DNA from: Nitrosomonas oligotropha
Lineage (GTDB): Bacteria; Pseudomonadota; Gammaproteobacteria; Burkholderiales; Nitrosomonadaceae
DNA: 64,000 bases
Assembly: GCF_009833085.1 (NCBI RefSeq)
Contig: NZ_QRBZ01000031.1
Coordinates: 1 to 64,000 of the forward strand
Direction: 5' to 3'
This document shows positions 45,004 to 54,602 of the stretch, piece by piece. Position numbers and translations under genes: made by a program. Numbering within the stretch: position 1 is the stretch's first letter; every line of letters begins with the position of its first letter. A model generated the notes under the pieces. That model saw only the letters and a program-made list of their open reading frames with translations. It ran no database searches and was not told the origin of the DNA.

Positions 45004-48000
45004 TCAATCAAATTGCACGGAATAAAACAAATCGACCGCACTATCCTCACCGGCTTGAGTGACGATGGTAATTCTTGGTGTCAGACTGTAATTCAGCTTC
45101 GTTATACCGATCGTGGTTGCCGTTAGGCCCCGCTCGTAAGTCAAGTAAGCGCGCGATGAAATGCGCTTGCCGATCACGCCGATCTGCCCGGTCAATGAAC
45201 TGCCGAAGCTTGCTTGTTTGAAAGTGATTTCATCCACACCGAGTGCTTGGGTGATTCGACCGGTGATACCGCTGCCGGATTGACCACCGAGTATCGATCC
45301 GGCGGCTGATAGCAGCACCGAAGTATCGAGTGGCGTCGGGTTTTCTGCCCAGCACGATCCAGGACAGCTTTTCGATGTCGGGTACCTCCGGCGACGATAC
45401 CAATCTTACCCGCGGGTGGCGTACCGATCCGTCGATTTCAACACCGGCCTCGACTGCCAGCCCCTCCCGCACGGCCAGTACGCTCAGATTGGGATCGTCG
45501 AGCGGCCCCTGGAAACTGACGATGCCGCGTTTGACCGTCAAATTCTGCCCGTATGCTTTGAATGCAGTATCCTGCGCAGCGATCACACCGGTGAGCTTGA
45601 GCTGCTGATTGTTGTCGTTGCGGACTTGCAGCTGGCCGGCCAGGCGGCCTTCCAAACCGGCGGCGCGAATATGGAATTTCTCCCCCAGATTAAAGTTCAT
45701 CGCAAGATCCAGCGCCAGTTTCTGCGTACGTTGCGGTGCTGGGGTATTGACCAGAACGACATCGTCCGGCAGTGACGGGCGATCTTCCGGCGGCTGCATG
45801 ATCAAACCGGCGTCGGCCCGTAAATCGCCGGCAATGCTGAGGCGGTTTTGCTGCAAACGGGCGGTGCCGCTGCCGGAAGAGACGATCCAATAATCAGTTT
45901 TATGCACGAGCGGCAGCCGATCGATGGAGAAATCGAGGTGACTTGGGCCGCCGGTTAATCCGGCCTTGCCGCTGACAGTCACCGACCCTGCTGTATCTTG
46001 CAGCGCCAGATTGCCGAACAAGCGGCTGTCCGGCGGCGGCCCATGAGGACTGGCGAAGTGCAGCCGGTCGATGTGCAAATCCGCTTGCTGAAAATGCGCG
46101 GTCAGGGTGCCTTGCTGCAGGCGAATACCCTGTTCCAGTAAAGCCAGATGTAAATTTGCGCCGGACACCGTACCGCTGATATCGGGCTGTTGCAGTGTGC
46201 CCCGGATTCCAGCTTGAATGTGTAATTCGCCATCGGCGTGCAGATCGTTACTGAACGCATTGAGCCACTTCAAGCTGGCGATGCTGGCTTGGATATTCCC
46301 CTGCAACGGCGATTCTTTGGCCATGGACCATTGTGCTTTCGTTGGTTGCAGCGGCATCGTCACCTCCGCCTGAACGCTGCCCAGTGTTTCGCTATTCAGC
46401 GTGAATTGTCCGGATAGTTTTCCCTGCCGTGCGGTTGCTTGCAGCTGTAATTGTTGCAATCCCAATGGCTGCGGTATGTCTCCGGGCAAATACAAGTCGC
46501 CGCGTTCGCGCTGGATGTGCAATTCGCCGCTCAGCTGCGTGGCGGCATCGAGATGCCAGCGGCCGCCCAATTGTAACGGAGCTTCTTTTGCGCGCACCGG
46601 GGTGCCGGGCAGCAGGCCAATGCCGGTGAAATCACCGCTGGTTTTCAGGCTATCCGGGGTCCAGTGCAATTGTTCGATGCGGATCGATCCGCCAGAAAGC
46701 GAAAACCCGGCATCATGCAACATAAGCGATGCCGTGCTGGCCGCGAGTGTGGCCGGTGCCAGCAGGCGAACCGGCATGTCACCGATGGCAGACAGTTCAG
46801 TCAATTGGCCTTGCCAGCGCAGCGGCTGCCCCGGTTTTGCCTTGCTCAAACTGCCGTTTGCCGCCAATCGTACCGCGATATCCCGGTTGATAGCGGCATT
46901 GACCATGAGGTGGTGGTGGCCGGTTTTACCGTCGAGGGTAGCTAGCAACTGCCTGATCGTTGCTCGCTCATGCGCGCGGTAGGTATCGGCTGTTACGCTC
47001 AGCGCAATGGTGTCATCTTGCTGCCACCGCGCGCTGGCGGATAGGCCCGAAAATTGTTGTTTACCGGGTAATTCCAGATGTTTGCTGGTCAGTTTCCAGT
47101 CGAGATCCGGTGTTTTTAGAGTGCCGCGGAAACTAAGCTGCGTCTGCAAATCGCCCGATACGCCCAAACCCAGCTGCGCCAATGCAGGGACATTGACCGT
47201 CAATTGAACGTCGTGCCGTTCGCCGTCCTGGCGGCCCTGCGCCAGCAGCCGGTTTGAACCCGCCAGCAATTCGGCCTTGCCGCTGAAGCGGCCGCCAGCG
47301 GTGAATGCGATCTCTCCCGAGCCGCTGACAGGCGATTTCGCCAAGCGGCTTTTTTGCATAGCGTATTTCAAAGTACCGGTAACCGCCGGTAGCCGTTGGC
47401 CGGATAACTGTAAGGTGGCGTTCAGGCTGGAATCGACTGCTTGAATAAAATCCGCGCTGTTGAAATCAATCAACTCTCCCGACAATTCAAACGACTGATC
47501 TCCAGTCAACTGCAATTTGCCTTGACCGGCCAATCGGGACCGGTTGCGTTGCACATTGAACTGCTCGAGCATGAGCTGTTCCGGGGTGCGGGCAATGCTG
47601 GCAGTCAAACGCAACGACCGGTCGCGCAGATCGATGCGGGCAGATTGCTTTTCCGTACCGCCGGTGAGCTCAATCTTGCCGGAAATTGCGGCGGTTTGCA
47701 GGCGGCTGTCGAGCTGCTGCGGATCGAGCCGCTCAACCGCTAAGTTCGCGGTGAGAGTGTGCTTGCTCCAGTCCCAAGCCAACGCTCCGCGCACAACTCC
47801 ATCCTTTCCGGATTGCGCATGCACATCCGGTAGCGTCAGCAATTCCGGAGAAATTTGCACGCGAGTATGAATGAGGGACAGCGGAATACCATTTTGATCG
47901 AACGGCGCGGGTGCATGATTTTCGATGTTGATGTTACCGGCCAATTGCCCGGTCTTGTTTTGCATCAACTGTGCCGACAGCGACAGCTTTGCTTGCGGCG

Positions 48001-48838
48001 CATTGGCCAGAAAATCGGCCGGATTCCACTGTTCCAGGATAGCGTGTAACTGCGTCAGCGGGTTCGCGGCAAACGGCTGCACTTGTGCTTGCAGTGTCAT
48101 ATTGGCCGCAGGCGGCTTGCTGGCGGATTGAATCGTGAGCTGTTTCAGATTACCGGTAACGGTTGTGTCGATACCGCCCCATGAGCCGTCAGCGGCGATG
48201 ACGATACGGGCGGACAAGGCATACGGCGCGTTGCCTGCGAGTTCCGCCTGCAATTCGACAGTTGCCCAAGGCGTTGTGAAATTCAGCTGCGTGAGCCGGT
48301 GATACTTACCGTCGCTATCCAATGCCAGTACTAAATTGGATATGACCGGCGCGGCATTTTCCTGGGTTGCCGCGTTAAGATGAATTGAACCGGCAGTCAA
48401 TTCCGCAATCGATAATCCGAACGGTAGCAGCAAACTGTCCGGCGGTTGCGGGGCGGCGGGCGTGGTCTCAGTCATATGCTGATTGATCCAGATTGATTCC
48501 AACGCCAGCCGGTTGATACCGATCCGCCGCTGCAACAATTGTCCGGGATTCCAGCGCATGTGGAGATTCTCCAGCGTCAGTGCCAGTTCACCGTTGTTGA
48601 AATGAATATTTTCAATGTGCAGGTCTTGCAGCGTGCCGTGTACACCGGTCAATTGAACCGTGCCGCCGCTCCAACGGTTAACAGCGGCGGCCGTCGATTG
48701 CAATCCGGATGAGCTATACAACAACCAATAACCGGCAATTACCGTTAACACCAGCCAAAGCAACAGACTGCCGACCAACGTGCGATAACGCCGGGCGGTT
48801 TTCGGGGAAGGCGGTTTTACGATGTGTTGCTCGGACAT
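45004..48838 (-). CDS. tamB: Translocation and assembly module protein TamB, frameshifted
   Basis: The main frame (45230-48838, up to 1202 residues) starts with a cytoplasmic tail and one membrane anchor (about 25-45), followed by a very long beta-rich periplasmic body. The conserved C-terminal DUF490 end (SILGGQSGSGITGRITQALGVDEITF...VDLFYSVQFD) is encoded by a second frame (45004-45318). The switch lies by the run GGGTTTT (45338-45344, AAAACCC on the coding strand); removing one base there joins the frames as GRKPTPLDTSVLLSAAGS. This may be a sequencing error, a recent mutation or, less likely, recoding. TamB bridges the periplasm with TamA and moves lipids or outer-membrane proteins. tamA lies directly upstream. 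Confidence 0.85.
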
Positions 48839-48855
48839 AAACGATCCTCAGCCGG

Positions 48856-50616
48856 TCAGAAAGCGACGGCCATTGAAAAATGCACGCGCAACGAACCGGT
48901 TTCGTGGCCGCGCGCCAGATCGAGCGCGAGCGGTCCCGCCGGGCTGCGCCAGCGGACACCGGCGCCGTAGGCGAGAAACATCCGCATGTCTTGCCAGCGG
49001 TCGGCCGCGCTGCCAATGTCGGCAAACGCCGCCGCGCCCCATTGCTGGGTCAGCCAATGGGTATACTCGGCGGTACCGGTCGCCATCACCCGGCCGCCGA
49101 CGATGGCATTGCCTTCGTGGACACCGATGCCTTTGAAATCGTAGCCGCGCAGCGATTGAATACCACCGGCGCGAAACAGGTACTCCTGCGGAATGCCGAA
49201 TCGTGACGATGCCAGGGTATAACCGGCTTCCGCGCGCAGGAAGAAAACGTCGCGCGATCCCACCGGCCACCAGCTTTGATGCCGCGCATACGTGCGGATA
49301 AAATCCTGATCCGATAGCAATTGCTGACTGCCGCCGCCGATGCGCACTTCGGTGATGTGGCCGCGCCGGATATTGACCGGATCGTCGACAATCTGCCGCC
49401 GCCAGCGCCAATCCAGCACCAGCGCTTCGTTAATCTGATTGATCGCGCCGTCGGGTTTTTTATGTTCGCGCTGCCAATTCAAACCGAATTGCATGAACAT
49501 GGTTGGTGTCTGGTAATTGCGCGAAATACCGACTTTCTGGTAGACGGTTTGCAAGCCTTGAATATCGGTCATCTGCAGGCTGGCGCCGAGCGAATAATTG
49601 ATCTGATTTTGATCGGGCAGGGTATCGATTCCCGCGAGAAACGTTTGCCGCTTTTGCTCGAGACGCAGCAAGCTGGTGAGATTCCAGGCGCGGTCAAGTA
49701 AATTATGATGATGGTAATTGACTTCACCGCGCGCGCCATTGTTGGAACTGTAGCCCACACCGAAAGCAAAGCGTTGCGCCTGCGCTTCCGTCAGCATGAC
49801 TTTAACCGGTATCGACCGGTGCTGGGCGATATCGGGCGCGATACTGACTGAAACCGTGCTGAATTGCGGTTTTTTCTGCAATGCGAGTTGATATTGATGC
49901 AGCAAATCGCGTTGATAAATATCGCCTGGTTTGAAAGGCGCAAGCTGCGTGATCAGTGATGCATCGTAACGTTCCAGGCCGGAAACTTGAGTTTCTCCAA
50001 GATAGAAAACCGGTCCGGAATCGATAGTGACGGTAAGGTCAGCGCGCGCTGCGCCGGGGTCGACACTGGCTTGGCTGCCTTTGATGACGGCGGCGGCGAA
50101 TGCTTGTTGGGTGATGCTATCAATCAAAGCGGATTTTGCCTGCTCCCAATCGGCGGAGCGAAAGGGCAGCCCGGTCTTTAACGGCCACACAGCGCGAAGC
50201 TGCTCGATGCGCTTGCGGTGTTCTTCATCGCCACTGGTAATATCGCCAGCAAATTCAAGGTTAACCGAGCCTACGCGGGTCACTTCGCCAGGATCAATTT
50301 TGATCTCGATTGATTGCTCTGGTGCCGGCTTTGTTACGGAAATCGTGGCGTTGAAGTAACCTTCAGTCGCCATAATTTCCTTGATTTCTTTCTGTAAGCG
50401 ATGCACGAATATGTTTTCATCAAACTCGCTGGCGAATGACTCTGTGGGTAATTGAATATATTTATTGAGTAATTCTTGTACCGGTTGCGGCGCCGATAAG
50501 GAGACGATAGCCGTCTTACCGGGCAAATCGGAAGTTTCTTGCGCAACCGCGTGGAAACTAGACAAGACCAATAGCGCAACCAAATAAAAACGGATATTAC
50601 GGAATCGATTAGGCAA
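48856..50616 (-). CDS. tamA: Omp85-family outer-membrane protein TamA
   Basis: This 586-residue protein has a signal peptide (hydrophobic FYLVALLVLSSFHAVAQ), POTRA domains to about residue 260, and a C-terminal Omp85 barrel with the RGYDF motif (SLRGYDFKGIG) and the terminal FSMAVAF strand ending in Phe. It is the outer-membrane partner of TamB, encoded 17 bases downstream on the same strand. Confidence 0.92.
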   Translation of the reverse strand: MPNRFRNIRFYLVALLVLSSFHAVAQETSDLPGKTAIVSLSAPQPVQELLNKYIQLPTESFASEFDENIFVHRLQKEIKEIMATEGYFNATISVTKPAPEQSIEIKIDPGEVTRVGSVNLEFAGDITSGDEEHRKRIEQLRAVWPLKTGLPFRSADWEQAKSALIDSITQQAFAAAVIKGSQASVDPGAARADLTVTIDSGPVFYLGETQVSGLERYDASLITQLAPFKPGDIYQRDLLHQYQLALQKKPQFSTVSVSIAPDIAQHRSIPVKVMLTEAQAQRFAFGVGYSSNNGARGEVNYHHHNLLDRAWNLTSLLRLEQKRQTFLAGIDTLPDQNQINYSLGASLQMTDIQGLQTVYQKVGISRNYQTPTMFMQFGLNWQREHKKPDGAINQINEALVLDWRWRRQIVDDPVNIRRGHITEVRIGGGSQQLLSDQDFIRTYARHQSWWPVGSRDVFFLRAEAGYTLASSRFGIPQEYLFRAGGIQSLRGYDFKGIGVHEGNAIVGGRVMATGTAEYTHWLTQQWGAAAFADIGSAADRWQDMRMFLAYGAGVRWRSPAGPLALDLARGHETGSLRVHFSMAVAF

Positions 50617-50752
50617 CTGATAATTAGATTAATAAATCCTGAATACTGAGAAATGAACTATCGCCATCGTTCGAGTGGCTTATTCTACAAGTATGGGCAC
50701 GGCTAAAGGAAAAGGGTTCCCTCAGGCAGGAAAATAATGAACTTACTTTTAC

Positions 50753-50797
50753 GGGGTTTTCATGAGCATGAATGCACTGACGGTACAGGAAAACCCC
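50753..50797. repeat. Inverted repeat at the edge of the accessory patch
   Basis: GGGGTTTTC (50753-50761) and GAAAACCCC (50789-50797) are exact reverse complements with 27 bases between. It lies between tamA and the toxin gene. A tiny frame of 19 codons (from 50761) runs across it but nothing supports it as a gene. Confidence 0.35.
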
Positions 50798-50900
50798 TTT
50801 GTCCGGTTGCTAAGAGGGTAGTGGTGTGATGATAAGATGTGATCACTTGTGACGGGTGATTGTTGGGCTTTCTTTGGCAGCTCAACTTACCGTACTTGAT

Positions 50901-51200
50901 TTATTCTGCAATTCGATTGAACCAGTAACCGGGTTTTCTGCTTTGGTGCATCACGGCAACCACATAGATTTTTTCTTTTGATTGCCTGTAAATTACAGCA
51001 AATGGGAAGCGGGTAAGGATATAACGCCGGAATCCTTTTCCGAATTGAGGCCATACACCAGGAAGTTCGGCGATGGCTGCATAAGCGCTTTCAAGCTCAT
51101 TGATGAAATCACCGCCTAATCCTTTTGCCTGCGATTCATACCAGACGACCGATTCACGTATATCGCGCGCGACTTCAGGATGAAAGTAAACGTTTGTCAC
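50901..51200 (-). CDS. RelE/ParE-type toxin
   Basis: This 99-residue protein has the RelE/ParE pattern: YFHPEVARDIRESVVWYES near the N-terminus, GLGGDFINELESA and RRYILTRFPFAVIYRQ followed by VVAVMHQSRKPGYW. The arginine-rich strand and the final segment match ParE-like toxins more than RelE ribonucleases. It overlaps the antitoxin gene by four bases, with the antitoxin first, as usual. Target (gyrase or mRNA) unknown. Confidence 0.88.
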   Translation of the reverse strand: MTNVYFHPEVARDIRESVVWYESQAKGLGGDFINELESAYAAIAELPGVWPQFGKGFRRYILTRFPFAVIYRQSKEKIYVVAVMHQSRKPGYWFNRIAE

Positions 51201-51424
51201 AACTCACGGTTCAATTTCAGCTTGATTTCTTCCCAGCTAACCGGTTGCACCGCACCGGACTCAAGTTGCGCGAACCGGCGTTCTGCGATTTGAACCCATG
51301 CCTCATCAACATGTGCTTCGTTGGCGTCATCCAAACTTGAAATCAGGCAATGCGCGAGCGTCGCTTTTTCATGGGGCGACAATGTCTTGATATTTTCCAG
51401 AATCCATTTCATTTTATCGGGCAT
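51197..51424 (-). CDS. Addiction-module antitoxin component
   Basis: This 75-residue acidic helical protein contains LSPHEKATLAHCLISSLDD and ends VSWEEIKLKLNREL, typical of the putative addiction-module component family that pairs with ParE-like toxins. It is cotranscribed with the toxin. Confidence 0.85.
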   Translation of the reverse strand: MPDKMKWILENIKTLSPHEKATLAHCLISSLDDANEAHVDEAWVQIAERRFAQLESGAVQPVSWEEIKLKLNREL

Positions 51425-51524
51425 GATAAACTCTCCGAAACCTTCATTAACAGGCAGTTTATCATTGAATGATGAGTTGGGTTCCGGTATTGATATTTGG
51501 AAATTTATCCTGGATGACGCAAGC

Positions 51525-52262
51525 TTAGCCGGAATGATTGCTAGTACCAGGAGTTATTGCATCAGTCTCAATTTTATCTTCTTTCTGATTCTTAAAATCA
51601 GTTCGTTTGTTACTTTCAATAACTTGTACTAGTACTAAATCAGATACCCAAACGATAGCCTGTGATTTTTCCAGATTTTGAAGAACTTCGTAGGTAAAAA
51701 AAGCTTTTCTTGCCGGATCATGTACAAGCTCATGCCTTAATTTGAAGATATTCTGCAGTCCTATTAAATCGTCATCTTTTAAAACATGAATATTTTCCGG
51801 CTTAAAATCGGGGTCAAGTGATACATGAAGATTAAGTACAATTTTCCAGAAATTTCCGCTAGTGAAATTTGAGAATACTTTGTCAATTCTTTCCGCATTT
51901 TGAAACGATTGATTACTAGTAATTAACTCAACTGGGTGAATGCGATGTCGATAAATATCAAGAATATCAATGATGTCGTATTTCTCAGAATGCAAGTGTT
52001 TTAACTTTGGCTCAAGAAACTCTTCGGTGCAGTGCCTAAATATAGCATCAAGCATATCTCTATAATACACCTCGATAGCAGTCACTGCAGTTATAACAAT
52101 TGAACGTTCCAGCAACAATGAAAATTGCGGAGAAACCTCTCCTTTAAGTAGTGCGCTTGCCCCTGTTATGCACTGCTGAATAGATTCATAAAAATTATCA
52201 AATGGGCGGGCCAGTCGCGTTTTTCGATTGGCCCTCGTTTTGAGAATCTGATCACGATTCAT
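51525..52262 (-). CDS. HEPN-domain protein
   Basis: This 245-residue protein is mostly helical with a HEPN ribonuclease-type motif R176-x4-H181 (KLRHELVHDP). An N-terminal helical pair with SIVITAVTAIEVYYRD resembles RiboL-PSP-HEPN or MAE_28990-type proteins. HEPN proteins often act as RNA-cutting toxins or defence effectors. No obvious nucleotidyltransferase partner lies next to it; the ParE-type pair and integrase remains flank it. The C-terminal 25 residues are low-complexity. Confidence 0.65.
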   Translation of the reverse strand: MNRDQILKTRANRKTRLARPFDNFYESIQQCITGASALLKGEVSPQFSLLLERSIVITAVTAIEVYYRDMLDAIFRHCTEEFLEPKLKHLHSEKYDIIDILDIYRHRIHPVELITSNQSFQNAERIDKVFSNFTSGNFWKIVLNLHVSLDPDFKPENIHVLKDDDLIGLQNIFKLRHELVHDPARKAFFTYEVLQNLEKSQAIVWVSDLVLVQVIESNKRTDFKNQKEDKIETDAITPGTSNHSG

Positions 52263-52568
52263 GAATTTATTTTATATATATTACTTTGGCAACACTGCTA
52301 GTTCATCCAGATAATTCGTCCACCAGCTCATCATTTTACGCCGCTCCGGCAAATGCTCAACATAGTTATAAACTGCAACCCTTTATTGCGTTCCACATCG
52401 GCCTGTTATCGTTTAGTCGCGTCATGGAGCCATCCAAGCAGCAATAAGTCGCGTTCTGGTATCACTCATTTATAAAATAAACAATCTTTCATTTTATTCA
52501 CGAATTAATGCAGTGCTATCTATGCATGATCGGAACATTTACCATTGCACTTAATGACACCTTACATA
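52263..52568. other. Gap holding integrase remains
   Basis: No intact gene lies in this 306-base gap. About 125 bases at 52281-52405 are the decayed 3' end of a tyrosine recombinase; the rest is AT-rich and empty. Confidence 0.5.
52281..52405 (-). pseudogene. Remnant of a P4-type phage integrase (C-terminal end)
   Basis: Reading the minus strand from 52405, one frame gives QADVERNKG, and after a frameshift near 52378 another gives YNYVEHLPERRKMMSWW and then TNYLDELAVLPK with a stop at 52281. This is the characteristic C-terminal tail of P4/CP4-type tyrosine recombinases (ERNKVRAAYNRAEHLEERRKMMQ...WADYLD). The rest of the gene is gone. It marks an old mobile-element insertion beside the HEPN and toxin-antitoxin genes. 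Confidence 0.72.
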
Positions 52569-54077
52569 CTAATCTTCCCGTCGCAATTGGGGAAACAAAA
52601 TCACGTCGCGGATACTGGGACTGTCGGTCAGCAGCATGACCAGCCGGTCGATACCGATGCCTTCCCCGGCGGTCGGTGGCAGACCGTATTCCAAGGCGCG
52701 GATATAGTCCGCGTCGTAGTGCATGGCTTCGTTATCGCCGGCATCCTTGGCTTTGGCTTGTTCCAGAAAGCGCGCTGCTTGATCTTCCGGGTCGTTTAAT
52801 TCCGAGAATCCATTGGCGATTTCGCGTCCGGCGATATAGAGTTCAAAGCGGTCGGTGATCTCGGTGTTGTTGTCATTGCGCCGCGCCAAAGGGGATACTT
52901 CCGCCGGATAGTCGATGATGAATGTCGGTTCAAACAGCAAATGTTCGGTGGTTTCGTCGAATAGTGAGAGTTGCAAGCCGCCGATGCCGTCGTTCGGGTT
53001 GTAATGAATGCTTAGTAGATTCAATTGATAAGTCAAGAAATCACGGTCGTGCAGTTGCGCATTGGAATATCCCGGATGGAATTTCCGGATGGCTTCGGTG
53101 ATGGTTAGCCGGGCAAATGGTTTTGCCAAATCGATGGTTTTACCTTGATACGTGACTTCGGTCGTGCCCAGTACTTTGTGCGCAATTTCCGCCAGCATTT
53201 TCTCGGTGAAGTCCATCAGATAGGTAAAGTCCTGATACGCCTCGTAGAACTCCACCATGGTGAATTCCGGGTTATGCCGGGTGGAAATGCCTTCGTTACG
53301 GAAGTTTCGGTTGATTTCAAATACCTTTTCCATGCCGCCGACCACCAGCCGTTTCAGGTAAAGCTCGGGCGCGATGCGCAAGTACAACGCCATATCGAGC
53401 GCGTTGTGATGCGTGGAGAACGGCCGCGCCGTGGCGCCGCCGGGAATCGGGTGCATCATCGGGGTTTCGACTTCGAGATAGCCGCGCGCCACGAAAAATT
53501 CGCGCATGGCTTGAATGATTTTCGAGCGCGCCGTGAACACCTTGCGCGCGTCTTCATTGGTGATCAGATCGAGATAACGCTGGCGGTATTTTTGTTCCTG
53601 ATCGGCCAAACCGTGAAATTTTTCCGGCAGTGGGCGCAGCGATTTGGTCAGCAACTGTAAAGCCGTGACGCGGATCGACAGTTCGCCGGTTTTGGTTTTG
53701 AACAACGTGCCTTGCGCGCCGAGGATGTCGCCCAAGTCATGGTGCTTGAACGCTGCATGCACGGCTGCGCCGGTGTGATCGTCCGATATGTACAGCTGAA
53801 TGCGTCCGCTCATGTCCTGGATCGTGGCGAAACTGGCCTTGCCCATGACGCGCTTTAACATCATCCGTCCTGCCACTTTGACCGTAACCGGCGATTCTTC
53901 CAGTTGTTCCTTTGAGGATTCATCGTACTGTTGATGCAGTTCCGCCGCGACCTGTTCGCGCCGGAAGGTGTTCGGGAAAGCATTGCCCGCCTGCCGCAAT
54001 TCGGCCAATTTGGCGCGGCGCTCGGCAATAATTTGGTTTTCATCCTGAGGAGCGGCTGATTGATTTTCCTGAGTCAT
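52569..54077 (-). CDS. lysS: Lysyl-tRNA synthetase, class II
   Basis: This 502-residue enzyme has an N-terminal OB-fold anticodon-binding domain ([23 protein letters not shown]) and a class II catalytic core with motif 2 ([18 protein letters not shown]) and motif 3 ([11 protein letters not shown]). The frame extends to 54182, but the start at 54077 (MTQENQS) is preferred: it gives the family length, and a good -10 element lies at 54136-54141, downstream of the longer start. Confidence 0.96.
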   Translation of the reverse strand: MTQENQSAAPQDENQIIAERRAKLAELRQAGNAFPNTFRREQVAAELHQQYDESSKEQLEESPVTVKVAGRMMLKRVMGKASFATIQDMSGRIQLYISDDHTGAAVHAAFKHHDLGDILGAQGTLFKTKTGELSIRVTALQLLTKSLRPLPEKFHGLADQEQKYRQRYLDLITNEDARKVFTARSKIIQAMREFFVARGYLEVETPMMHPIPGGATARPFSTHHNALDMALYLRIAPELYLKRLVVGGMEKVFEINRNFRNEGISTRHNPEFTMVEFYEAYQDFTYLMDFTEKMLAEIAHKVLGTTEVTYQGKTIDLAKPFARLTITEAIRKFHPGYSNAQLHDRDFLTYQLNLLSIHYNPNDGIGGLQLSLFDETTEHLLFEPTFIIDYPAEVSPLARRNDNNTEITDRFELYIAGREIANGFSELNDPEDQAARFLEQAKAKDAGDNEAMHYDADYIRALEYGLPPTAGEGIGIDRLVMLLTDSPSIRDVILFPQLRRED

Positions 54078-54135
54078 GTTCTTGTTTACGAAAGTAAGTA
54101 ATAGATTAAATGGATTGTTTGTCGTTTGGGCGCTC

Positions 54136-54141
54136 ATTATA
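54136..54141 (-). promoter_or_regulatory. -10 element of the lysS promoter
   Basis: On the minus strand a perfect TATAAT lies about 60 bases before the lysS ATG. The -35 region is weak (TCACGA at 17 bases). Confidence 0.5.
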
Positions 54142-54399
54142 CGCTGCAAGCAGGGGATTCGTGACAGAGTGTGCGGCTTCAATCCGGTTGTGGTTTTTAT
54201 ATCCGGTTTGGTAAAGTACTTATTTTCCGGCGCGATGATTTCAAGATATCCTACATCTGCGGGATAGTTTCTTTCCGGGATAACCGAAAATGACTAGCGA
54301 TTGAATGATGAATGACATCTATTTATTAAAAGTCGATTCGGTTACATTGATCACTGGTCAAAGAAACTTGAAATCCTCCAAACCGGAACGGAAGACCAC

Positions 54400-54416
54400 T
54401 TAAGCCAATGGCTTAA
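54400..54416. promoter_or_regulatory. Palindrome upstream of the LuxR-type gene
   Basis: TTAAGCC (54400-54406) and GGCTTAA (54410-54416) are exact reverse complements around AAT. No T-run follows. It could be an operator for the LuxR-type gene or for the small frame after it. Confidence 0.3.
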
Positions 54417-54425
54417 TCTCACTCA

Positions 54426-54602
54426 ATGGGTTTAAAAAAGATGCTGCATATAGCGACGATCCATGATTTGAATACAGTGTATGACGTTGAAGATAATTTC
54501 ACCGTGAACGGAAATGTTCGTGCTAACGGCCAAGGAATCACTAATCCGGCAGCGATGTCCGCAATGACCGGCGCTACCGCCAGTAATCAACGATGTACTT
54601 AA
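54426..54602 (+). CDS. Possible small ORF preceding the LuxR-type gene
   Basis: An ATG at 54426 (or 54441) opens a frame of 58 (or 53) codons that ends 10 bases into the LuxR-type gene. The product includes DNFTVNGNVRANGQGIT and is not recognised. No Shine-Dalgarno is visible. The overlap suggests coupling or a decayed upstream part. Confidence 0.25.
   Translation: MGLKKMLHIATIHDLNTVYDVEDNFTVNGNVRANGQGITNPAAMSAMTGATASNQRCT

Larger units (their letters stand above)
54078..54592. other. 515-base gap between lysS and the LuxR-type gene
   Basis: It contains the lysS promoter on the minus strand, the palindrome TTAAGCC-AAT-GGCTTAA (54400-54416), and a possible 58-codon frame from 54426. No longer gene is seen. 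Confidence 0.45.

Noticed and set aside
45230-45345. Programmed frameshifting as the explanation for tamB
   Set aside because: The AAAACCC run is not a classic slippery heptamer with a clear downstream structure; an error or mutation is simpler.
50761-50820. 19-codon frame between tamA and the toxin gene
   Set aside because: No ribosome site and no hydrophobic or other feature; too short to support.
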